DNA of 64,000 bases from Alistipes sp. (GTDB taxonomy: Bacteria; Bacteroidota; Bacteroidia; Bacteroidales; Rikenellaceae). This document shows, one piece after another, positions 25,764 to 34,514 of the stretch. Each line of letters starts with the position of its first letter. Position 1 is the first letter of the stretch. The notes under the pieces are model-generated. The model saw nothing but the letters and a program-made list of their open reading frames with translations, was not told the DNA's origin and searched no databases. Location of the stretch: positions 11,942 to 75,941 of the forward strand of contig JAHHQK010000006.1 in assembly GCA_020026435.1 (NCBI GenBank), in the 5' to 3' direction. Position numbers and translations under genes: made by a program.

Positions 25764-25845
25764 TATCTTTGCGACTTAAAGAACAATTTTTCCAACATCG
25801 AAAGCCGACCGAACGCCCTTTTGAGGGATCATTCCGGTCGGCTTT
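25764..25845 (+). other. Orphan promoter element and hairpin between upxY and sppA
   Basis: TATCTTTG at 25764-25771 (plus strand) is followed about 30 bases later by an 11-bp stem AAAGCCGACCG / CGGTCGGCTTT (25801-25811 and 25835-25845) with an inner CCC/GGG. No plus-strand gene follows, because sppA is on the other strand. It may be a short RNA, or the hairpin may serve as an sppA terminator; neither side has a long T-run. The rest of the 370-base gap (25542-25911) shows nothing else. Confidence 0.35.
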
Positions 25846-25911
25846 GCGGGAAGGTGTTATCGGTGAATACTATATCGTTTTCACCTCACCTCGAATATTT
25901 TGCACGGGGTG

Positions 25912-27699
25912 CTACTCCACGCTGAATTTATAGGGGCAGTACATCACCACACCGCGCTGCGAGAGCACCTCGCGGATCTCCTTATAGTCGTCCATCACGC
26001 CTTCCAGCTCCGAGCGCATGAAGTGCGAGCGCACGCTCATGTTGAGCGCCTGCATGACGGCTGCCAGGCCCGTAGGCTCGTCCAGCACCTCGCGTACATA
26101 GAAATCGTCGGCAATGCCCGCCTTGTCGGCCGCCAGCGCAATAGCTGTCTTGAGGCCTCCGAAGCCGTCGATCAGACCGATAGAAAGGGCATCACTACCC
26201 GCCCAGACACGACCTCCGGAAATCTCCAACACATGGTCCAGTTCGAGGTTACGCCCCCGGGCCACCTTCGAGGTGAAGGTCTCATAGACGTGGTCCACAC
26301 CCTTGAGGATCTGGGCACGCTGCACGGCCGTCATGGGCGTCACGAGCGAAACTGCCCCCTCCTTGTTGCTCTTCACACCGTCGATGGTCACACCCAACTT
26401 GTTCTTCAGGGCGTCGTGGGCGTTGGGGATCATGCCGAATACACCGATCGAACCGGTCAGCGTCATCTTGTCGGCCACGATCACATCGGCCGGAGCCGAG
26501 ATATAATATCCGCCGCTGGCCGCATAGGAACCCATCGAAACCACCACGGGCTTCTCCTTGCGCAGCAGCTCCATCTCCCTCCAGATGATGTCCGAAGCCA
26601 AGGCACTGCCACCCGGGGAGTTCACACGCAGAACCACCGCACGCACCTTCTCGTCGCGGCGCACCTCGGCCAAAGTCTCAGCCAGGGTGTTGCCGAAGAT
26701 ATTGCCCGACTGCACGCCCTCGCCGTCGACGATCGAACCGTCGGCATAGACCACGGCCACCTGGTCGGAATTCAGATGCTTCAGATCACTCACCGTTGCG
26801 GCATACTCGCCCAGGGTCACGAAGTTATACTCGCCGTCGGCCTGTTTTTCAACACCCAGATCGGCAAAAATACCCTCCATCTCGTCCTCATAGATCAGAC
26901 CGTCGATCAGCCCCAGCTTGCGGGCATCCTCGCCCAGAGCCACCTCCAGGTTGTCGGCCATGCGGTTAAGATCCTCCACCGAAATGCCGCGCGACTCGGA
27001 CACCCCGTCGACAATCGTCTTCCACGACGAGTCGATGAGCTGCTGCATCTGCTCGCGGTTGGCGGGCGACATACGGTCCAGGAAGTAAGGCTCGACGGCA
27101 CTCTTGTATTTGCAGACCGTCGGACGGAAAATCTCGACCTTCATATCCAGCTTCGAGAGCAGTCCTTTATAGAACATCACGTCGGCCGAGAGTCCGTTCC
27201 ACTCCATGCCGCCTTCGGGCTGGAGGTAGATCTTGTCGGCCACCGAAGCCAGATAATAGACCCCCTGGGTATAGATCTCGTTGTAGGACACCACGAACTT
27301 GCCGCTCTGCTTGAATTCCTTCAAGGCCTCGCGCAACTCCTCGAGGATGGCCGCACCCGTGATCCCGCCCGCACCGTTCAGACGCAGGTAGATACCCTCG
27401 ATGCGCTCGTCGCTGCGGGCAGCGTCGATCGCCTGGAGCGCCTTGAGCAGAGGAAGCTGCTTCACGGAGTTCATGTTCATCAGATCGAGCCCCGCCAGCG
27501 GATCGACCGAAGGCGAATCCACGATCAGTTCGTTGCAGTCGATCACCAGCACCGACTCGGGAGTCACCTGCTTCACCTTGTCGGCGGCGCCCATCGTCGC
27601 CACGAATCCGACCACACACAGAATCCATAAAAACGAAAGCAAAAACGTACCGACCATAAAGGCCAGCAACGCTGCCAAAAATGTTCTGAGAAATTTCAT
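25912..27699 (-). CDS. sppA: Signal peptide peptidase SppA (67-kDa type)
   Basis: SppA is a membrane-bound Ser/Lys peptidase that clears cleaved signal peptides from the inner membrane. The 595-residue protein has an N-terminal membrane segment (residues 6-35) and two tandem ClpP-like domains, as in the E. coli enzyme. The general-base Lys is in TVCKYKSAVEPYF (N-terminal domain) and the nucleophile Ser is in SMGSYAASGGYYISAPAD (C-terminal domain), followed by LTGSIGVFG. Both catalytic residues are present. It is transcribed from a -7 element at 27740-27747 that is divergent from mrp. Confidence 0.95.
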   Translation of the reverse strand: MKFLRTFLAALLAFMVGTFLLSFLWILCVVGFVATMGAADKVKQVTPESVLVIDCNELIVDSPSVDPLAGLDLMNMNSVKQLPLLKALQAIDAARSDERIEGIYLRLNGAGGITGAAILEELREALKEFKQSGKFVVSYNEIYTQGVYYLASVADKIYLQPEGGMEWNGLSADVMFYKGLLSKLDMKVEIFRPTVCKYKSAVEPYFLDRMSPANREQMQQLIDSSWKTIVDGVSESRGISVEDLNRMADNLEVALGEDARKLGLIDGLIYEDEMEGIFADLGVEKQADGEYNFVTLGEYAATVSDLKHLNSDQVAVVYADGSIVDGEGVQSGNIFGNTLAETLAEVRRDEKVRAVVLRVNSPGGSALASDIIWREMELLRKEKPVVVSMGSYAASGGYYISAPADVIVADKMTLTGSIGVFGMIPNAHDALKNKLGVTIDGVKSNKEGAVSLVTPMTAVQRAQILKGVDHVYETFTSKVARGRNLELDHVLEISGGRVWAGSDALSIGLIDGFGGLKTAIALAADKAGIADDFYVREVLDEPTGLAAVMQALNMSVRSHFMRSELEGVMDDYKEIREVLSQRGVVMYCPYKFSVE

Positions 27700-27739
27700 A
27701 TTGTCATAGTTTTGTAAATTTAAACCATTTCTTCACATA

Positions 27740-27747
27740 CAAAGATA
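27740..27747 (-). promoter_or_regulatory. Promoter -7 element for sppA
   Basis: The minus strand reads TATCTTTG, 40 bases before the sppA ATG. It lies about 40 bases from the divergent mrp element. Confidence 0.6.
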
Positions 27748-27788
27748 AACATATTTCGTCAGGATACCTTTATCTTCCTGAAAATTCC

Positions 27789-27796
27789 TATCTTTG
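27789..27796 (+). promoter_or_regulatory. Promoter -7 element for mrp
   Basis: TATCTTTG lies 147 bases before the mrp ATG. The resulting leader of ~140 bases is C-rich with several GGGG and CCCC runs; no known riboswitch was recognised in it. Confidence 0.5.
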
Positions 27797-27943
27797 CCCA
27801 AGGAATACTTTTCCCGAGGTTTTTTCCCGACCTCAGCCCGCCCCGAAGGCCGCTGACCGAAAAACTCCCCCCGGAAGAAAGTCCCCCCGCAGGATCGGGG
27901 GCCGCAAGGTCCGCGATCGAAAAACAATGTTATTAATGATAGT

Positions 27944-28996
27944 ATGGAAGACAAGATCAAACAGCTGTTGACAACCGTCATCTATCCCGAGAGCGGTCGC
28001 AACATCGTCGAAGAGGGTCTGGTGGAAAACATCGCCCTCCAGGAGGAGAAGATCGCCGTCACGCTCCGTTTCCCGAAGGTGCGCGATCCCTTCGCCGTGA
28101 AGATCAAGAATCAGGCCGAAACCGTACTGAAGCAGGCGTTGCCCGACAACGAAGTCTTCGTGCTGGTCAAGGAGGGTGGCCATGCCCCCCGCCCCGACCT
28201 CAAGGCCAAAACCACAACCAAAGGTATTGCCAAAGTCATCGCCGTCGCCTCGGGAAAGGGCGGCGTGGGTAAATCGACCGTCACGGCCAACCTGGCCATC
28301 GCTCTGAGAAACATGGGATTCAGAGTCGGCGTGCTCGATGCCGATATTTACGGACCGTCTCAGCCCAAGATGTTCGGGTGCGAGGACTACCTGCCCGATG
28401 CCATCCGCGAGGGGGACGAGGACAGGATCGTTCCGGCCGACGCCCTCGACGTAAAACTCATGTCGATCGGTTTCTTCATCAAACCCACCGACGCCCTGCT
28501 GTGGCGCGGTGCCATGGCCGTCAACGCCCTCAAGCAGATGATCCACCAGACCCAGTGGGGAGGATTGGACTTCCTGCTCTGCGACCTGCCCCCCGGAACG
28601 GGTGACATCCACCTGTCGATCATCGGAGAGCTGAATCTCGACGCTGCAGTCATCGTCTCGACGCCCCAGCAGATCGCCGTGGCCGACGTAGTGCGCGGTG
28701 TGGAGATGTTCCGCAACAAGCAGGTCAACATCCCCGTGGCCGGAATCATCGAAAACATGGCCTGGTTCACGCCCGAGGAGCTGCCCGACAACCGTTACTA
28801 CATCTTCGGCAAGGGCGGCGCAAGAGCCTACGCCGAGGCCAACGGAGTGGATCTCCTGGGTGAGGTGCCCATCGTGCAGTCCATCATGGAGGGTGCCGAC
28901 GGTGGCCATCCGGCCGCAGGAATCGACGCCCGTGTCGAGAAGTGGTATCGCGACATCGCCCAGAAGATTGTCGAAAAGGTAGTCAAGGATCATTAA
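27944..28996 (+). CDS. mrp: Mrp/ApbC family Fe-S cluster carrier ATPase
   Basis: A 350-residue P-loop NTPase that in characterised members delivers Fe-S clusters to apo-proteins. Residues 1-~90 are the MIP18 (DUF59) domain (IKQLLTTVIYPESGRNIVEEGLV). Then follow the deviant Walker A IAVASGKGGVGKSTVTANLA near 103, VLDADIYGPSQPKMFG, LLCDLPPGTGDIHLS and STPQQIAVADVVRG. The cluster-binding Cys-x-x-Cys of E. coli Mrp, expected after the ENM motif, is replaced by ENMAWFTPEELPDN, without cysteines. The gene is the left neighbour of the predicted origin region. Mrp identity is sure; its cluster chemistry here is open. Confidence 0.93.
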   Translation: MEDKIKQLLTTVIYPESGRNIVEEGLVENIALQEEKIAVTLRFPKVRDPFAVKIKNQAETVLKQALPDNEVFVLVKEGGHAPRPDLKAKTTTKGIAKVIAVASGKGGVGKSTVTANLAIALRNMGFRVGVLDADIYGPSQPKMFGCEDYLPDAIREGDEDRIVPADALDVKLMSIGFFIKPTDALLWRGAMAVNALKQMIHQTQWGGLDFLLCDLPPGTGDIHLSIIGELNLDAAVIVSTPQQIAVADVVRGVEMFRNKQVNIPVAGIIENMAWFTPEELPDNRYYIFGKGGARAYAEANGVDLLGEVPIVQSIMEGADGGHPAAGIDARVEKWYRDIAQKIVEKVVKDH

Positions 28997-29107
28997 CGGA
29001 TTTGCCGTCCCGGTCCCCAGCAAGGCAAGGCCCTTCCTCCCGCCGGAGGAAGAGTCCCACCCGCAGGAAGGCCCGGAGCGGAGATCGCAACATCGGACAA
29101 GTCAAGG

Positions 29108-29170
29108 AAAAGGTTTAGCAGGGTTTCAGGTCACAACAACCTCGAATGCTAAACCTTTTGTTTTTCCGAA
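29108..29170 (+). terminator. Terminator after mrp
   Basis: A perfect 13-bp stem AAAAGGTTTAGCA / TGCTAAACCTTTT (29108-29120 and 29147-29159), with a second small AGGT/ACCT stem in the loop, is followed by GTTTTTCC. It lies 112 bases after the mrp stop and borders the predicted origin region. Confidence 0.8.
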
Positions 29171-29280
29171 AAGGCCCCCGCATCCCGCCCAAGACATCGT
29201 CGAGGATATGGAAAAACACCGCGGGAAGACTCTGTGGAGGGGTTTCGGAGAAAGGGAAAGGGCGTCCGGAAGAAAAGAAC

Positions 29281-29670
29281 AAAGTGGTGTTGATAACCGT
29301 TGAAAATGTCGATAACAACTCGTGACAACTTTTCAAAGAATCTGCTTGCATTTCCCAATCGGAAACGGGTATAGACAAATAAAACTGAGATCCAAAAATA
29401 GTTTTGTGAAAATGTCATCAGTCTCAAAACGGGAAAAGCGGAACAGATTGTGGAAAAGATTCGGGTGTTGAAATGTCGAAAAAGATATACACACTTGTCG
29501 ACAGTTCTCCCGAATCACGGCACAACGGATTCAGACAGCCGAAAAGTAATGAATAGTAAATAAAGACTGTTGTCGATAAGTCAAAACCCGATGAGGTTGT
29601 CAACATTATGAACAGCTATTATTAATATTCTTTAATTAATATTATTTATAAAAAGAATAAAAAATTGAAA
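29281..29670. other. oriC: Predicted chromosomal replication origin (oriC)
   Basis: A non-coding 390-base stretch between mrp and nadA. It holds 9-mers one mismatch from the DnaA box TTATCCACA: TTATCAACA (29288-29296, minus), TTATCGACA (29307-29315 and 29571-29579, minus) and TTTTCCACA (29449-29457, minus). Two-mismatch copies are TTGTCGACA (29495-29503) and TTGTCAACA (29597-29605). They abut a strongly AT-rich tract at about 29611-29670 (TATTATTAATATTC, TTAATTAATATTATTTAT), a candidate unwinding element. Plus-strand intergenic base skew changes from C-rich to G-rich around 29.2 kb, and three parS-like sites lie 9-16 kb to the right. Together these fit an origin; the dnaA gene itself is not in the window. 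The inference is strong but untested. Confidence 0.75.
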
Positions 29671-29674
29671 AACG

Positions 29675-30613
29675 ATGGTCAATAACTCAGAATCGATCCG
29701 TCAGAGAATCGATCAACTCAAACGTGAGAAGAATGCCGTCATCCTGGCACATTATTATACGACACCCGACGTCCAGGCCGTGGCCGACTTTCTGGGGGAC
29801 TCCCTCGCCCTGTCGATCAAGGCCCGTGAGGTAGATGCCGAGGTGATCCTCTTCGCCGGCGTGCACTTCATGGCCGAAACCGCCAAGGTGCTCTGCCCCG
29901 AAAAGACGGTCCTGATCCCCGAACCCGAAGCCGGATGCTCGCTGGCCGACTCCTGCAAGGCCGAGGATCTGAAACGCCTCAAGGAACAGCATCCCGATCA
30001 CCTGGTGGTCTCGTATGTCAATACGACGGTGGAAGTCAAGGCGCTGACTGACATATGCTGTACGTCGTCCAACGCCCTGAAGGTCGTGGAGTCAATCCCG
30101 GCCGACCAACCCATCATCTTCGCCCCGGACCGCAACCTGGGCGGATATATCCAGCGGTTGACCGGACGGAAGAACATGGTGCTGTGGGACGGCTGCTGTC
30201 ATGTCCATGAGGATTTCTCGGTGGAGAAGCTCCGCGCCATGAAGGCCCGTCATCCCGAGGCTAAGGTGGTGGCCCATCCCGAGTGCCGCCGCGAGCTGAT
30301 CGAGGAGGCCGATTATGTGGGTGCCACGTCGGGTATCCTGAAGTTCTGCGGCACGGACTCCGCCAGGGAGTACCTGGTGGCCACCGAACCGGGCATCATC
30401 TCCGAGATGGTGAAGTGCTACCCCGACAAGAAGTTCATCCCCGCCCTGCCCGGAAACTCCAACTGCTGCTGCAACGAGTGTAACTATATGAAGATGGTGA
30501 CCCTCGAAAAGATCCTCAAGACCCTCGAGGACGGGGCCCCCGAGATCATCCTCGACGAGCAGGTGCGCAAGGCGGCCGAGCGTTCGATCCTGAACATGAT
30601 CAGCGTGAAGTGA
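29675..30613 (+). CDS. nadA: Quinolinate synthase A
   Basis: NadA condenses iminoaspartate with dihydroxyacetone phosphate to quinolinate in NAD synthesis, using a [4Fe-4S] cluster. The 312-residue protein has ILAHYYTTPDVQAVADFLGDSL near residue 23, the conserved cysteine in TDICCTSSNA, APDRNLGGYIQ, LWDGCCHVHE, HPECRRELIEEADYVG, and the C-terminal NSNCCCNECNYMKM, which supplies further cluster cysteines. nadB and nadC are not in the window. No TAnnTTTG element is visible in the AT-rich leader, which overlaps the predicted origin. The S46 peptidase gene follows after 62 bases. Confidence 0.96.
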   Translation: MVNNSESIRQRIDQLKREKNAVILAHYYTTPDVQAVADFLGDSLALSIKAREVDAEVILFAGVHFMAETAKVLCPEKTVLIPEPEAGCSLADSCKAEDLKRLKEQHPDHLVVSYVNTTVEVKALTDICCTSSNALKVVESIPADQPIIFAPDRNLGGYIQRLTGRKNMVLWDGCCHVHEDFSVEKLRAMKARHPEAKVVAHPECRRELIEEADYVGATSGILKFCGTDSAREYLVATEPGIISEMVKCYPDKKFIPALPGNSNCCCNECNYMKMVTLEKILKTLEDGAPEIILDEQVRKAAERSILNMISVK

Positions 30614-30675
30614 TCCGCCCCCGGACAAGAACAACAAGTTACAAGTAACGAACAATAAACCAAATCAACAAAACA

Positions 30676-32817
30676 ATGAAGCGACTATTAACAGTTTTAG
30701 CCGCGGTGTGCGTAGCGTTCACCGCACGTGCTGATGAGGGTATGTGGCTGCTGCCCTACCTCCAGAAGATGAACATCCAGAAGATGCAGGAGTACGGATG
30801 CCGTCTTTCGGCCGAGGACATTTACAGTGTCAACAACTCCTCGCTCAAGGACGCCATCGTCATTTTCGGCGGCGGTTGCACCGGAGAGATCGTCTCGAAG
30901 GAGGGTCTTCTGTTCACGAACCACCACTGTGGTTTCGATGCCATCCAGAGCCTTTCGTCGGTGGAGCACGACTATCTGAAGAACGGATTCTGGGCCATGT
31001 CCAACGCCGAGGAGTTGCCCGCTCCGGGGCTGGAGGTGCGTTTTATCCGCCAGATCATCGATGTGACGGCCGACCTGGTGGGCAACATCCCCGCGACCGC
31101 CTCGCAGCAGGAGTTCGAGAAGATGCTGGACAAGAACCGTCAGGCCGTGTTGAAGGACCTGAAGAAGAAGTATCAGAAGGAGGATTCGATCGAGATCTCG
31201 GTGGAGTCGTTCTTCGGCGGTAACCAGTATTTCGCATTCGTCAAGGAGGTATTCACCGACGTGCGTCTGGTGGGTACGCCCCCCTCGTCGATCGGTAAGT
31301 TCGGCGGCGACACCGACAACTGGATGTGGCCGCGCCATACGGGCGATTTCTCTGTCTTCCGTGTCTATGCCAACAAGGACAACAAGCCGGCCGCCTATTC
31401 GCCCGAAAACCGCCCCTATCAGGCCGAGAAATACCTGAGGGTATCGCTGGCCGGATACGACGAGCAGGATTTCGGTATGATCATGGGCTTTCCCGGATCC
31501 ACGCAGCGTTATATGACCTCCTATGAGATCGACCGTATGCTGGAGGTGGAGAACCCCCAGCGCATTTCGATTCGCGGCGAGCGTCAGAAGATCTGGATGG
31601 ACGATATGCTGGCCAGCGACAAGGTCCGCATTCAGTATGCCTCGAAATATGCCCGTTCGTCGAACTACTGGAAGAATTCGATCGGTATGTCGCGCGGCAT
31701 CGAGAAACTCGGCGTGAAGGCCCGCAAACAGGAGCTGGAGCAGTCGTTCCAGGCTTGGGCCGGGGAGAACACCCTGCCCGAGGAGCGTATGCAGAACGCC
31801 CTGTCGCTCATTAAGGAGAGCGTGGAGGGCAATCTGCCCGCATTTGCTTCGGCTCAGTACATTATGGAGGCGCTCTACGGTTCGGTAGAGATCATCCGTC
31901 CGGCACGTATGGTCGAGGGCTACAAGTCGGCACTCCAGGCCAAGAAAAAGAAGGCCATGCCCAAAGAGGAGATCGTGGCTCGGGTGAAGGATTTCTACAA
32001 GGACTTCAACCTCGATACCGACCACAAGATGGCCAAGCGTATGTTCGCCCTCACGAAGGAGAACTGTAAAGAGCTGCCCGAGGTATTCGGCGAGGTGATC
32101 GAGAAGCAGTTCGGCGGTGATGTCGAGGCTTATGTCAACGACCTCTATGCCCGTTCGGCATTCACGTCGGAGGAGAAGGCTCTGGCTGCCCTGGAGGGCG
32201 AGGAGAGTCTGGAGAACGATCCCGCCGTGGTGCTGGGCAAGTCGGTAGTGGCCAAGCTCAAGGCTTTGCAGGAGGTGCAGACCGAGAATGCCGCCAAGTT
32301 CCGCGAGGGGCACCGCCTCTACATCAAGGGTCTGATGCAGCAGCAGCCCGACAAGGCGTGGGCTTCGGATGCCAACTTCACGATCCGTCTGACCTACGGT
32401 CGCATCCTGCCTTATTCGCCCGCCGACGGTATCCGCTACAACTACTATACCACGCTGAAGGGTGTGATGGAGAAGGAGAACCCCGAGAACCCCACCGAGT
32501 TCACGGTTCCGGCCCGTCTGAAGGAGCTCTACAAGGCCCGCGACTTCGGCAGCTACGCCAATACGGACGGTGAGCTGCCCGTAGCCTTCCTGATTGACTG
32601 CGACATCACGGGCGGTAACTCCGGTTCGCCGGTGCTGAACGCCGACGGTGATCTGATCGGTCTGGCCTTCGACGGCAACTGGGAGGCCATGTCGGGTGAC
32701 GTGGCTTTCGAGCCGGAGGTGCAGCGCACGATCGCGGTCGATGTCCGCTATGTGCTCTTCGTGATCGACAAGTTCGGCGGTGCCGGATGGTTGCTCAACG
32801 AGATGGAGCTCAGATAA
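30676..32817 (+). CDS. S46 family dipeptidyl-peptidase (DPP7-type)
   Basis: A periplasmic serine peptidase that removes N-terminal dipeptides and feeds amino-acid fermentation. The 713-residue precursor starts with a signal peptide (MKRLLTVLAAVCVAFTARA). Its chymotrypsin-like triad is visible: His84 in FTNHHCGFDAIQ, Asp in GGDTDNWMWPRHTGDF and Ser649 in GGNSGSPVLNADG. Eighteen residues after the Ser, at the position that is Arg673 in P. gingivalis DPP11 and Gly in DPP7, this protein has Gly667 (AFDGNWE). That predicts preference for hydrophobic rather than acidic P1 residues. It is followed by a strong terminator. Confidence 0.92.
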   Translation: MKRLLTVLAAVCVAFTARADEGMWLLPYLQKMNIQKMQEYGCRLSAEDIYSVNNSSLKDAIVIFGGGCTGEIVSKEGLLFTNHHCGFDAIQSLSSVEHDYLKNGFWAMSNAEELPAPGLEVRFIRQIIDVTADLVGNIPATASQQEFEKMLDKNRQAVLKDLKKKYQKEDSIEISVESFFGGNQYFAFVKEVFTDVRLVGTPPSSIGKFGGDTDNWMWPRHTGDFSVFRVYANKDNKPAAYSPENRPYQAEKYLRVSLAGYDEQDFGMIMGFPGSTQRYMTSYEIDRMLEVENPQRISIRGERQKIWMDDMLASDKVRIQYASKYARSSNYWKNSIGMSRGIEKLGVKARKQELEQSFQAWAGENTLPEERMQNALSLIKESVEGNLPAFASAQYIMEALYGSVEIIRPARMVEGYKSALQAKKKKAMPKEEIVARVKDFYKDFNLDTDHKMAKRMFALTKENCKELPEVFGEVIEKQFGGDVEAYVNDLYARSAFTSEEKALAALEGEESLENDPAVVLGKSVVAKLKALQEVQTENAAKFREGHRLYIKGLMQQQPDKAWASDANFTIRLTYGRILPYSPADGIRYNYYTTLKGVMEKENPENPTEFTVPARLKELYKARDFGSYANTDGELPVAFLIDCDITGGNSGSPVLNADGDLIGLAFDGNWEAMSGDVAFEPEVQRTIAVDVRYVLFVIDKFGGAGWLLNEMELR

Positions 32818-32843
32818 GATCCCTCCGCTGTGGAGCATGATCC

Positions 32844-32884
32844 GGGCGGTATCCCTTGCAGAAGGGATGCCGCCCTTTTTTTTG
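32844..32884 (+). terminator. Terminator after the S46 peptidase
   Basis: A long stem (GGGCGGTATCCCTT pairing with AAGGGATGCCGCCC, one mismatch or wobble) is followed by a run of nine T. It is 27 bases after the stop codon. Confidence 0.93.
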
Positions 32885-32919
32885 TGAACGGTTGAGGCGG
32901 GTTGAGGATCAGTGGGTTG

Positions 32920-32990
32920 TGTAGTTGTCAACATGGTTGTTCGGAGAGTTATTAACAGTTGACAAACGGGTGTCGACAGTCCGCTTTTGC
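32920..32990. other. Second cluster of DnaA-box-like 9-mers
   Basis: Within 70 bases are TTGTCAACA (32925-32933), TTATTAACA (32949-32957), a TTGACAA and a TGTCGACA, the same motif family as in the 29.3-29.6 kb region. None is closer than two mismatches to TTATCCACA and the AT-rich flank is weaker. It may be an auxiliary DnaA-binding cluster to the right of the predicted origin. The rest of the 352-base gap holds the S46 terminator and the nhaC promoter. Confidence 0.4.
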
Positions 32991-33045
32991 TCGGGGACGA
33001 GATACCTATTTTTTGACAAAACTTCTTTCGCTATGGTATTTTCAC

Positions 33046-33053
33046 TAATTTTG
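33046..33053 (+). promoter_or_regulatory. Promoter -7 element for nhaC
   Basis: TAATTTTG lies 117 bases before the chosen nhaC start; an imperfect TTTC sits near the -33 position. The leader is G- and C-rich without a recognisable riboswitch. Confidence 0.5.
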
Positions 33054-33169
33054 CACCGTTTCGGCCTTTCCTCGGGTGGCGGAGGTGTTGCCGTGTGTGC
33101 AGTCGACCGTTTGCCGAGCGGCCTGTCGCGGGCGGGGTATCTCTCCGCAGGCGGGCGGAGGCCTTCTCA

Positions 33170-34489
33170 ATGAATCCGTATTTTTATCGAATGGAAAGAA
33201 TCAATCCCCACAAGCCGTCGGGGTGGATCGCGCTGAGTCCCCTCTTCGTCTTTCTGTGTCTGTATGTCGTGACCTCGGTGCTGGTCGACGACTTCTACAA
33301 AGTCCCCATTACGGTGGCCTTCCTCTTTGCCTCGTGCTATGCCGTGGCCGTCACTCCGGGCATGAAACTGGAGGATCGGATCGCCCAGTTCTCCAAGGGG
33401 GCATCGAATCCCAATATGCAGCTCATGTTGTGGATCTTTATCCTGGCCGGGGCCTTTGCCAACAGCGCCAAGGCCATGGGTGCGATCGATGCGGCGGTGA
33501 ACCTCACGATGCACGTCCTGCCCGACAACCTGCTCCTGGCGGGATTCTTCATTGCGGCCTGCTTCATCTCGCTGAGCATCGGCACGAGTGTCGGTACGAT
33601 CGTGGCCCTGACACCCGTGGCGAGCGGTCTGGCCGAGCATACGGGTATTCCGCTGCCCTTCATGCTGGGGGTCGTCGTGGGCGGTTCGTTCTTCGGCGAC
33701 AACCTCTCGTTCATCTCCGACACGACGATCGCCTCGACCAAGACCCAAGGCTGCAAGATGCGCGACAAATTCAAGGTCAACACCATGATCATCGTCCCCG
33801 CGGCCGTGATCGTCCTGGGCATCTATATCTTCATGGGGCTGGATGTAGCGGCCCCTGTGGACGATGCTCCCGTGTCGTGGTCGAGGGTGTTGCCCTATCT
33901 GCTGGTCATCGGCACGGCCCTCATGGGGCTGCACGTGGTGGCGGTGCTGATGCTCGGGATCCTGAGCACGGCTCTCGTGGGATTCCTCACCGACTGTTTC
34001 TCGTTCCTGGACTGGTTCTGTGCCATGGGTGACGGAATCCTCGGCATGGGTGAGCTGATCATCATCACCCTCCTGGCGGCGGGTATGCTGGAGCTGATCC
34101 GTTTCAACGGAGGCATCGACCTGCTGATGCGTGTGCTGACGCGGCACATCCGCTCGAAACGCGGTGCGGAGTTGAGCATCGCCGCCCTGGTGAGCATCGC
34201 CAACCTCTGCACGGCCAACAACACGATCGCCATCCTCACGACGGGGCCCATCGCCTCCAATATCTCGCGTCGCTTCGCACTCGACAACCGTAAGGTGGCG
34301 AGTATCCTCGACACGTTTTCCTGCTTCATGCAGGGCGTGATCCCCTACGGTGCGCAGCTGCTCATGGCGGCGGGATTGGCCGGGATCTCGCCCATCAGCA
34401 TCATCGGAAACCTCTACTATCCCTTCATGATGGGATCGTTTGCCCTGGCGGCCATTCTCTTCAGATACCCCCGCCGGTATTCGCATTAG
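33170..34489 (+). CDS. nhaC: NhaC-family Na+/H+ antiporter
   Basis: A 439-residue inner-membrane transporter with about eleven hydrophobic segments. The family features include ANSAKAMGAIDAAVNLTMHVLP, SIGTSVGTIVALTPVASGLAE and the conserved GGSFFGDNLSFISDTTIASTKTQGCKM, with two buried Asp residues in the usual NhaC motif. A second motif near the end is NLCTANNTIAILTTGPIA. NhaC antiporters exchange cytoplasmic Na+ for protons. Two starts are possible: ATG at 33170 and ATG at 33191 (MERINPHKPSGW); the shorter may be the true one because sequence before it is not family-like. Terminator follows. Confidence 0.9.
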   Translation: MNPYFYRMERINPHKPSGWIALSPLFVFLCLYVVTSVLVDDFYKVPITVAFLFASCYAVAVTPGMKLEDRIAQFSKGASNPNMQLMLWIFILAGAFANSAKAMGAIDAAVNLTMHVLPDNLLLAGFFIAACFISLSIGTSVGTIVALTPVASGLAEHTGIPLPFMLGVVVGGSFFGDNLSFISDTTIASTKTQGCKMRDKFKVNTMIIVPAAVIVLGIYIFMGLDVAAPVDDAPVSWSRVLPYLLVIGTALMGLHVVAVLMLGILSTALVGFLTDCFSFLDWFCAMGDGILGMGELIIITLLAAGMLELIRFNGGIDLLMRVLTRHIRSKRGAELSIAALVSIANLCTANNTIAILTTGPIASNISRRFALDNRKVASILDTFSCFMQGVIPYGAQLLMAAGLAGISPISIIGNLYYPFMMGSFALAAILFRYPRRYSH

Positions 34490-34514
34490 AGGATCGGGAT
34501 TCGGAACTGATACC

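Noticed and set aside
27797..27943. A riboswitch in the mrp leader
   Set aside because: The leader is C- and G-run-rich but lacks any conserved aptamer core that I recognise.
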